Source: Kocuria coralli (GTDB lineage: Bacteria; Actinomycetota; Actinomycetes; Actinomycetales; Micrococcaceae). From it: a stretch of 64,000 nt of DNA. Below the pieces are notes generated by a model. That model was not told the origin of the DNA. It did no database searches and worked only from the letters and a program-made list of their open reading frames with translations. A program made the translations under genes and the position numbers. Positions 59,260-64,000 of this stretch are shown here, piece by piece (within the stretch, counting starts at the first letter, position 1; each line of letters opens with the position of its first letter). The stretch spans positions 62,001 to 126,000 of the forward strand of contig NZ_ML708616.1 in the NCBI RefSeq assembly GCF_008831305.1, written 5' to 3'.

Positions 59260-59292
59260 GGGCCGGGCCGACGCGAGTGGTCGGCCCGGCCC
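59260..59292 (-). terminator. Hairpin after the membrane protein pair
   Basis: GGGCCGGGCCGA (59260-59271) and TCGGCCCGGCCC (59281-59292) form a 12-pair stem with a nine-base loop, downstream of the gene ending at 59379. Confidence 0.7.
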
Positions 59293-59378
59293 CCGATCGT
59301 GGGATCCATGCTATCCCTCGGGTTCGGCGACTCGCGTCCTGCGCGTGGCCGCCGAGGGGGCGTGGGTCCTCGTCCCGG

Positions 59379-60143
59379 TCAGCCTATACCTGCGGCACGG
59401 CGACGGCGGGAGGCGGTCACGCGATTGATGATGATCAGCACGATGCCGACCACGAAGATCAGCCCGCCGACCAGGAGACCTCCGACGATCCCCATGGCCC
59501 CGGCCATGATGCCGCCGAGGTTGGCCTCGATCACGTAGGTGTCGGTGCTCATCAGACCCGAGCAGTAGACGTTGTAGTCGCCCGCCTCCCCGGAGGTGAA
59601 GGTGGCCACCAGGTTCATGTCCGTGTCGCCCGTCTGCGCCGAGGCCGAGGTGCTCGGGTTCACGTTGACGTCCACCGTGCCGGCGTCCGGTCCGGAGACG
59701 GTGCACGAGCTGACGGTGGTCGAACCGTCCCCGGAGACGATCCAGTAGTCCTGATCCGCTTCCAGGGTGTGGGTGCTGCCCGGCTGCGCCTCGGCGTACT
59801 CGGAGACCGTGCCCCCGAGGGAGACCAGGGAGATGATCAGCGCGAGGATGCCGATCACGGGACCGGCGATGGTGACGACGATGCCCAGCCACAAAGGCGG
59901 GGTGCCCTTGACCTTCTGCCCGCTCTGCCCGGGGTTCTGCTGCGGGTAGCCGCCCTGGCCTGCGGCTGGCTGGTACTGCGGGGTGCTGGAGTAGGACTGC
60001 TGTCCGGCGGGCGGGTACTGTCCCGCCGCCGGCTGCTGGCCGTACTGCGGTGCATCGGAGGCCGCGCCTCCGAACTGAGGCGCGGAGTGCTGCCCCTCGC
60101 CAGGGTTCTGCGGGTCCGGCTGCTCGTTGTCGGAGGTGCTCAT
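59379..60143 (-). CDS. Two-helix membrane protein of unknown function (paralogue 2)
   Basis: 254 residues in four parts: a Gln/Pro/Tyr-rich cytoplasmic tail (1-80), helix 1 (TPPLWLGIVVTIAGPVIGIL), an extracytoplasmic domain of about 100 residues with two Cys (about 143 and 185) that may form a disulphide, and helix 2 ending in IVLIIINRVTASRRRR. It is paralogous to the next gene upstream (60200-60928), with the strongest identity in the two helices and the tail NRVTASRRR. AAAGG precedes the ATG at about eight bases. I do not recognise a characterised family. Confidence 0.75.
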   Translation of the reverse strand: MSTSDNEQPDPQNPGEGQHSAPQFGGAASDAPQYGQQPAAGQYPPAGQQSYSSTPQYQPAAGQGGYPQQNPGQSGQKVKGTPPLWLGIVVTIAGPVIGILALIISLVSLGGTVSEYAEAQPGSTHTLEADQDYWIVSGDGSTTVSSCTVSGPDAGTVDVNVNPSTSASAQTGDTDMNLVATFTSGEAGDYNVYCSGLMSTDTYVIEANLGGIMAGAMGIVGGLLVGGLIFVVGIVLIIINRVTASRRRRAAGIG

Positions 60144-60199
60144 GACGGGCCTTTCGGTGGGGGTTGATCGGTGGGGTCGTCGAGTATGCGGGCGGGGGG

Positions 60200-60928
60200 C
60201 TAGCGCTGGGGCCAGTACGACTGCCGTCGTCTGGAGGCGGTGACGCGGTTGACGATGATCAGCACGATGCCGATGACGCAAGTGATGCCGCCGATGAGCA
60301 GGGACCCGATGACCCCGAGGCCGAGGGTGAGGTAGCCGTTGCCCTCGATGGCCACGAGATCGGAGGAGCCCGGGCAGGTGGTGCGATACGTGCCGCTGCT
60401 CGTGGTGGTGAACTCGCCGACCTCCACGTAGGACTCGCCGTCGCGGCTCAGTTCGGTGGGGCTGGACGTTCCCGTCAGCGTGATCGCCTCGAAGTCGGGG
60501 CCGTAGATGCTGCACCCGGCCGCCGAGATCGCGTCGCCGCTCGGGGCGTAGAGGGTGTGGGTGACATCGGCCGAGAGCTCGTGCACGCTGCCCGGCTGGG
60601 CCTCCCTCATCTCGCGGTCCAGTTGCTGGACTCCGAAGACGAAGGACAGCACGATCCCGATGACGCCCAGTACCGGTCCCAGGCAGGTGACCAGGATGCC
60701 GACCCATAGCGGCGGGGATCCCTTGGCGCGGGCCGGGGGCGGCGAGTAGGGGTCCTGGTAGGGCTGGTTGTACTGTCCGGAGCCGTGTGCGGGATAGTGC
60801 GCGGAGCCGTTGGGCCCGGCCTGGTAGGGCGGGGCCCCCTGATATTGCGGTGGTTGGTACACCGGCCGCTCGTACTTCGGGGCGCCCGTGTACGACGGCC
60901 CTTGGTCCCGAGAGTGCTGGTTGGTCAC
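60200..60928 (-). CDS. Two-helix membrane protein of unknown function (paralogue 1)
   Basis: 242 residues with the same plan as its neighbour: Pro/Tyr/Gln-rich tail with GAP/QYQ repeats (1-70), helix 1 (SPPLWVGILVTCLGPVLGVI), an extracytoplasmic domain with two Cys (in AAGCSIYGPDF and YRTTCPGSSD), and helix 2 ending IVLIIVNRVTASRRRQ. Starts with GTG after GAAAGG. The genes are 56 bases apart and probably cotranscribed from the promoter inside the inverted repeat at 60968-61016. Function unknown; the tail may bind cytoplasmic partners or aid clustering. Confidence 0.75.
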   Translation of the reverse strand: MTNQHSRDQGPSYTGAPKYERPVYQPPQYQGAPPYQAGPNGSAHYPAHGSGQYNQPYQDPYSPPPARAKGSPPLWVGILVTCLGPVLGVIGIVLSFVFGVQQLDREMREAQPGSVHELSADVTHTLYAPSGDAISAAGCSIYGPDFEAITLTGTSSPTELSRDGESYVEVGEFTTTSSGTYRTTCPGSSDLVAIEGNGYLTLGLGVIGSLLIGGITCVIGIVLIIVNRVTASRRRQSYWPQR

Positions 60929-60967
60929 GGTGAAGCCTTTCGGAGGGAAGTTCCCATTAGCAAATAT

Positions 60968-61016
60968 CTACCGCAAGATTAGCCCGAAGCCGACGTTCGT
61001 GCCAATCTTGCGGTAG
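60968..61016 (-). promoter_or_regulatory. Promoter of the membrane protein pair inside a 13-base inverted repeat
   Basis: CTACCGCAAGATT (60968-60980) and AATCTTGCGGTAG (61004-61016) are perfect inverted arms, 23 bases apart. On the minus strand TTGGCA (61000-61005) and TAATCT (60976-60981) are 18 bases apart, so each arm overlaps one promoter element. This looks like a binding site for a dimer or tetramer that would block the promoter; it lies between the membrane pair and ilvD and could affect both. Confidence 0.6.
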
Positions 61017-61075
61017 GCGTTCGGGCCTAGAAGCGTGAACATGACGGAACAACGCGGCCGTCGCCGTCGTTGTGC

Positions 61076-61101
61076 GGGTCGTCGAGATGAGTCGACGACC
61101 C
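61076..61101 (+). other. Hairpin in the ilvD leader
   Basis: GGGTCGTCGA and TCGACGACCC (61076-61085, 61092-61101) form a perfect 10-pair stem with six loop bases, about 100 bases upstream of ilvD. A weaker GGGCGG/CCGCCC stem follows near 61126-61148. A 48-codon frame, mostly Arg, runs from 61041 through this leader and ends just before the ilvD ribosome-binding site; I see no run of branched-chain codons. Confidence 0.5.
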
Positions 61102-61199
61102 TGGCGCGGGAACCGCGTCCCGGATGGGCGGGCTTCAGGTCCGCCCGGAACCGCGCGGCCCGACGCCGAATGCCAGTGAGATCTGTTTGAGGAGTCATC

Positions 61200-63038
61200 G
61201 TGCCGCAGCTTCGTTCTGCCACATCCACCACCGGCCGCAACATGGCCGGCGCCCGCGCCCTGTGGCGGGCCACCGGTATGGGTAGCGAGGATTTCGGCAA
61301 GCCGATCATCGCGATCGCCAACTCCTTCACCCAGTTCGTCCCCGGCCACGTCCACCTCAAGGACATGGGCCAGCTGGTGGCCTCGGCGGTCAAGGAGGCC
61401 GGCGGCGTGGCCAAGGAGTTCAATACCATCGCCGTCGACGACGGCATCGCCATGGGCCATGACGGCATGCTCTACTCGCTGCCCAGCCGCGACATCATCG
61501 CCGATTCCGTCGAGTACATGGTCAACGCGCACTGCGCCGACGCCCTGGTCTGCATCTCCAACTGCGACAAGATCACCCCGGGCATGCTCATGGCCGCGAT
61601 GCGCCTGAACATCCCCACGATCTTCGTCTCCGGCGGCCCCATGGAGTCCGGCGAGGGCATCGAGGGCGTGGTGGAGCACCGCGTCGATCTGGTCGACGCC
61701 ATGGTCATGGCGGTGGACGAGTCCGTCTCGGACGCGCAGCTGGCCCTGATCGAGGAGAGCGCCTGCCCCACCTGCGGATCCTGCTCCGGGATGTTCACCG
61801 CCAACTCGATGAACTGCCTGACCGAGGCGCTCGGGCTCTCCCTGCCGGGCAACGGCACCACCCTCGCCACGCACCTCAACCGCAAGCGCCTGTTCGAGGA
61901 GGCCGGACGGCGGATCGTGCAGTCGGCGAAGCGGTACTACGAGGACGACGACGACTCGGTGCTGCCCCGCTCGATCGCCACCAAGAGCGCGTTCAGCAAC
62001 GCCATGGCCCTGGACGTCGCGATGGGCGGCTCCACCAACACCGTGCTGCACATCCTCGCCGCCGCCCAGGAGGCCGGCGTGGACTTCACCATGTCCGACA
62101 TCGATGCCCTGTCCCGCAAGGTCCCCTGTCTGGCCAAGGTGGCGCCGAACTCGACGAAGTACCACATCGAGCACGTGCACCGCGCCGGCGGCATCCCCGC
62201 CATCCTGGGAGAGCTGCGCCGCGGCGGGCTGCTGGACGAGACGGTGCACACCGTGCACTCCGAGACCATCGGCGAGTGGCTGGACACCTGGGACATCCGT
62301 TCCGGCACGGCCACCGACGACGCTAAGGCCCACTTCCTGGCCGCCCCGGGAGGCGTGCGCACCACGCAGGCCTTCTCCCAGGCCAACATGTACGAGTCCC
62401 ACGACCTCGACGCCGCCGAGGGGTGCATCCGCGACCTCGAGCACGCCTACACCGTCGAGGGGGGCCTCTGCGTGCTGTTCGGCAATATCGCCGAGGACGG
62501 CGCGATCATCAAGACCGCCGGCATCGACCCGGAGCTCTTCCACTTCGAGGGCAAGGCGTTCGTGGTCGAGTCCCAGGACGAGGCGGTGTTCGAGATCCTG
62601 TCCAAGAACGTGCAGGAGGGCGACATCGTCGTCATCCGCTACGAAGGGCCCAAGGGCGGGCCGGGGATGCAGGAGATGCTCTACCCGACCTCCTACCTCA
62701 AGGGCCTGGGGCTCGGGAAGAAGTGCGCGCTGATCACGGACGGCCGTTTCTCGGGCGGCACCTCGGGGCTGTCCATCGGCCACATGTCCCCGGAGGCCGC
62801 CGGCGGCGGCGCCATCGCCCTGATCGAGACCGGCGACCCGATCGTGATCGACGTCGAGAACCGCGTGCTGCGCGTCGACGTCGACGATGCCGAGCTCGCC
62901 CGTCGCCGCGAGGCCATGGGGCCGCTCCCGTGGAAGCCCGCCAAGCCCCGCGAGCGCAAGGTCTCGCAGGCGCTGAAGGCCTACGCCTCCATGGTGACCT
63001 CCGCCGACAAGGGAGCGGTGCGCGTCGTCCCCGAGTGA
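61200..63038 (+). CDS. ilvD: Dihydroxy-acid dehydratase
   Basis: A 612-residue Fe-S dehydratase, the third common step of valine, isoleucine and leucine/pantothenate synthesis. [12 protein letters not shown] and [19 protein letters not shown] carry the cluster cysteines; [20 protein letters not shown] is a C-terminal family signature. GTG at 61200 follows GAGGAG at six bases. Located apart from other ilv genes in this window. A long hairpin lies 16 bases after the stop. Confidence 0.96.
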   Translation: MPQLRSATSTTGRNMAGARALWRATGMGSEDFGKPIIAIANSFTQFVPGHVHLKDMGQLVASAVKEAGGVAKEFNTIAVDDGIAMGHDGMLYSLPSRDIIADSVEYMVNAHCADALVCISNCDKITPGMLMAAMRLNIPTIFVSGGPMESGEGIEGVVEHRVDLVDAMVMAVDESVSDAQLALIEESACPTCGSCSGMFTANSMNCLTEALGLSLPGNGTTLATHLNRKRLFEEAGRRIVQSAKRYYEDDDDSVLPRSIATKSAFSNAMALDVAMGGSTNTVLHILAAAQEAGVDFTMSDIDALSRKVPCLAKVAPNSTKYHIEHVHRAGGIPAILGELRRGGLLDETVHTVHSETIGEWLDTWDIRSGTATDDAKAHFLAAPGGVRTTQAFSQANMYESHDLDAAEGCIRDLEHAYTVEGGLCVLFGNIAEDGAIIKTAGIDPELFHFEGKAFVVESQDEAVFEILSKNVQEGDIVVIRYEGPKGGPGMQEMLYPTSYLKGLGLGKKCALITDGRFSGGTSGLSIGHMSPEAAGGGAIALIETGDPIVIDVENRVLRVDVDDAELARRREAMGPLPWKPAKPRERKVSQALKAYASMVTSADKGAVRVVPE

Positions 63039-63053
63039 GTCCGACGACTCCCC

Positions 63054-63117
63054 CTGCCGAGTAGTGAGTTGAGCCGCCCGTCGCCTCCGACGGGCGGCTC
63101 AACTCACTACTCGGCAG
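63054..63117 (+). terminator. Long hairpin after ilvD
   Basis: Perfect 30-base arms (63054-63083 and 63088-63117) around a four-base loop. The outer stem is the same as that at 49571-49628 except for one A-T/G-C pair change. No T-run follows. Confidence 0.8.
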
Positions 63118-63252
63118 GAAATGGGGCCGCACCATGTAACACAGGCCCGAAACGCCGCTGCTGTACAGTTCCCCGGGTCGAGCGCCAGCATCTCAGCGCC
63201 GTATGGCGGTATGGTCTCGGCAGTCTGTCTCCCTCTCACCATCGGAGGAACC

Positions 63253-64000
63253 GTGGAACAGCTCATAGAACTTGTCGGCACCGTGGACACCTGGGTCTGG
63301 TACGTCGTCTTCGTGATCCTGATCGGTGCGGGGGTCTACCTCACCGTCCGGACCCGCGCTGTGCAATGGCGGTCCATCCCGGAGATGATCCGGGTGCTGG
63401 GCGACCCTCCGGGAGAGGACAAGGACGGCAAGAAGGGCATCTCGTCCTTCCGGGCCTTCACCGTCTCGGCCGCGGCTCGCGTGGGAACGGGCAATATCGC
63501 GGGCGTAGCGCTGGCGATCAGCCTGGGCGGACCCGGGGCGGTGTTCTGGATGTGGGCGATCGCCGCGGTCGGCGGCGCCAGCGCCTTCACCGAATCCCTG
63601 CTGGGCCAGCTCTACAAGCGGACCGGGCGCCATGGCTACTACGGCGGTCCCGCCTATTACATGACCCACGGCCTGAACGCCAAGTGGATGGGCGCGCTCT
63701 TCGCCGTCATCATCACCGTGACCTACGCGTTCGTATTCAACTCCGTGCAGTCCAACGCGATCGTCGATTCCCTCGCGGGCTCGTTCAGCATCGACCTGAC
63801 CTCCTCCGACAGCATGATGTTCCGCGTGATCGTGGGCCTCCTGATCGTGGTCCTCACGGCTCTGATCATCTTCGGGGGCGTCCGCCGCATCTCCGCGATC
63901 ACCCAGGCCGTCGTCCCGATCATGGCCATCGCCTACGTGGTGCTGGGGCTGCTCGTGGTGGTCCTGAACATCACCGAGGTCCCGAACATGGTCGCGGACA
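63253..64000 (+). CDS. Sodium:alanine/glycine symporter, AGCS family (5' part)
   Basis: The first 249 residues of a second AGCS protein, cut by the window edge. AFTVSAAARVGTGNIAGVAL, GGPGAVFWMWAIAAVGGASA and YYGGPAYYMTHGLNAKWMGA are family motifs, with several hydrophobic helices. The GTG at 63253 follows GGAGG by six bases. It shares its first four codons with the AGCS gene at 29608, but the proteins differ clearly in the rest (for example ESLLGQLYKR versus ECFLGVRFRT). Confidence 0.9.
   Translation, partial: MEQLIELVGTVDTWVWYVVFVILIGAGVYLTVRTRAVQWRSIPEMIRVLGDPPGEDKDGKKGISSFRAFTVSAAARVGTGNIAGVALAISLGGPGAVFWMWAIAAVGGASAFTESLLGQLYKRTGRHGYYGGPAYYMTHGLNAKWMGALFAVIITVTYAFVFNSVQSNAIVDSLAGSFSIDLTSSDSMMFRVIVGLLIVVLTALIIFGGVRRISAITQAVVPIMAIAYVVLGLLVVVLNITEVPNMVAD

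Noticed and set aside
61041-61187. Arg-rich 48-codon frame as a branched-chain leader peptide for ilvD
   Set aside because: It contains no cluster of Leu, Val or Ile codons and its composition is that of random GC-rich sequence; kept only as part of the structured-leader observation.
1-64000. tRNA, rRNA, prophage, integron or plasmid features
   Set aside because: No cloverleaf, rRNA motif, integrase, transposase, capsid or partition gene was recognised; base composition and gene style look uniform across the window.

Overview
The window is high-GC DNA with dense, often overlapping genes, GTG starts, TANNNT -10 boxes and several likely leaderless mRNAs. This points to an actinobacterium of the Micrococcaceae type (Kocuria/Arthrobacter relatives). 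A putrescine oxidase very like the one I know from Kocuria rosea fits. I see no rRNA, tRNA, insertion sequence, phage gene or CRISPR array. Taxonomy and all similarity statements come from reading the sequence, not from a search.

Layout. 1-4.7 kb: end of a myo-inositol catabolic locus (IolE/IolH-like isomerase, IolG-like dehydrogenase, an MFS carrier, iolB and a GntR/HutC regulator with a palindromic operator). 4.9-8.2 kb: galactokinase, an FUSC-type membrane protein and a DUF3151 protein. 8.3-13.4 kb: metF and metE joined in one uninterrupted frame behind a SAM (S-box) riboswitch, divergent from purA. 13.6-20.6 kb: amino-acid permease, two DUF202 membrane proteins, a VOC protein, a DUF559-like protein, an M13 metallopeptidase and a hotdog thioesterase; three related hairpins lie here. 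20.6-28.1 kb: polyamine/agmatine operon (TetR repressor, putrescine oxidase, universal stress protein, APC permease, agmatine deiminase, amidase). 28.1-34.7 kb: AGCS symporter divergent from a class III aminotransferase, SDR reductase, TauE-type exporter and MocR regulator, which together look like taurine-nitrogen assimilation with isethionate release.

34.8-54.2 kb: an apparently complete phenylacetate (paa) catabolic regulon: paaABCDE-G, paaI, paaK, the TetR regulator paaR, paaZ, a second thioesterase, paaH-F-J and an MHS-type transporter. Five matches to a TGACCGATCGGTCA operator sit at its promoters. A 2-oxo-acid dehydrogenase (E1 alpha, E1 beta, E2) with its own Lrp-type regulator is embedded in it. 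54.4-57.0 kb: two tandem MetE C-terminal-like (YxjG/YxjH) enzymes behind a second S-box riboswitch. 57.1-64 kb: TetR regulator, FGGY kinase, two paralogous two-helix membrane proteins of unknown function, ilvD, and the start of a second AGCS symporter.

Main themes: catabolism of nitrogen- and carbon-containing small molecules (inositol, polyamines, probably taurine, phenylacetate, branched-chain or aromatic oxo-acids) and SAM-controlled methionine synthesis. The most unusual items are the metF-metE frame fusion, the repeated long hairpins with compensatory base changes, the AS-family amidase taking the place expected for AguB, and the paralogous membrane pair behind an inverted-repeat promoter.
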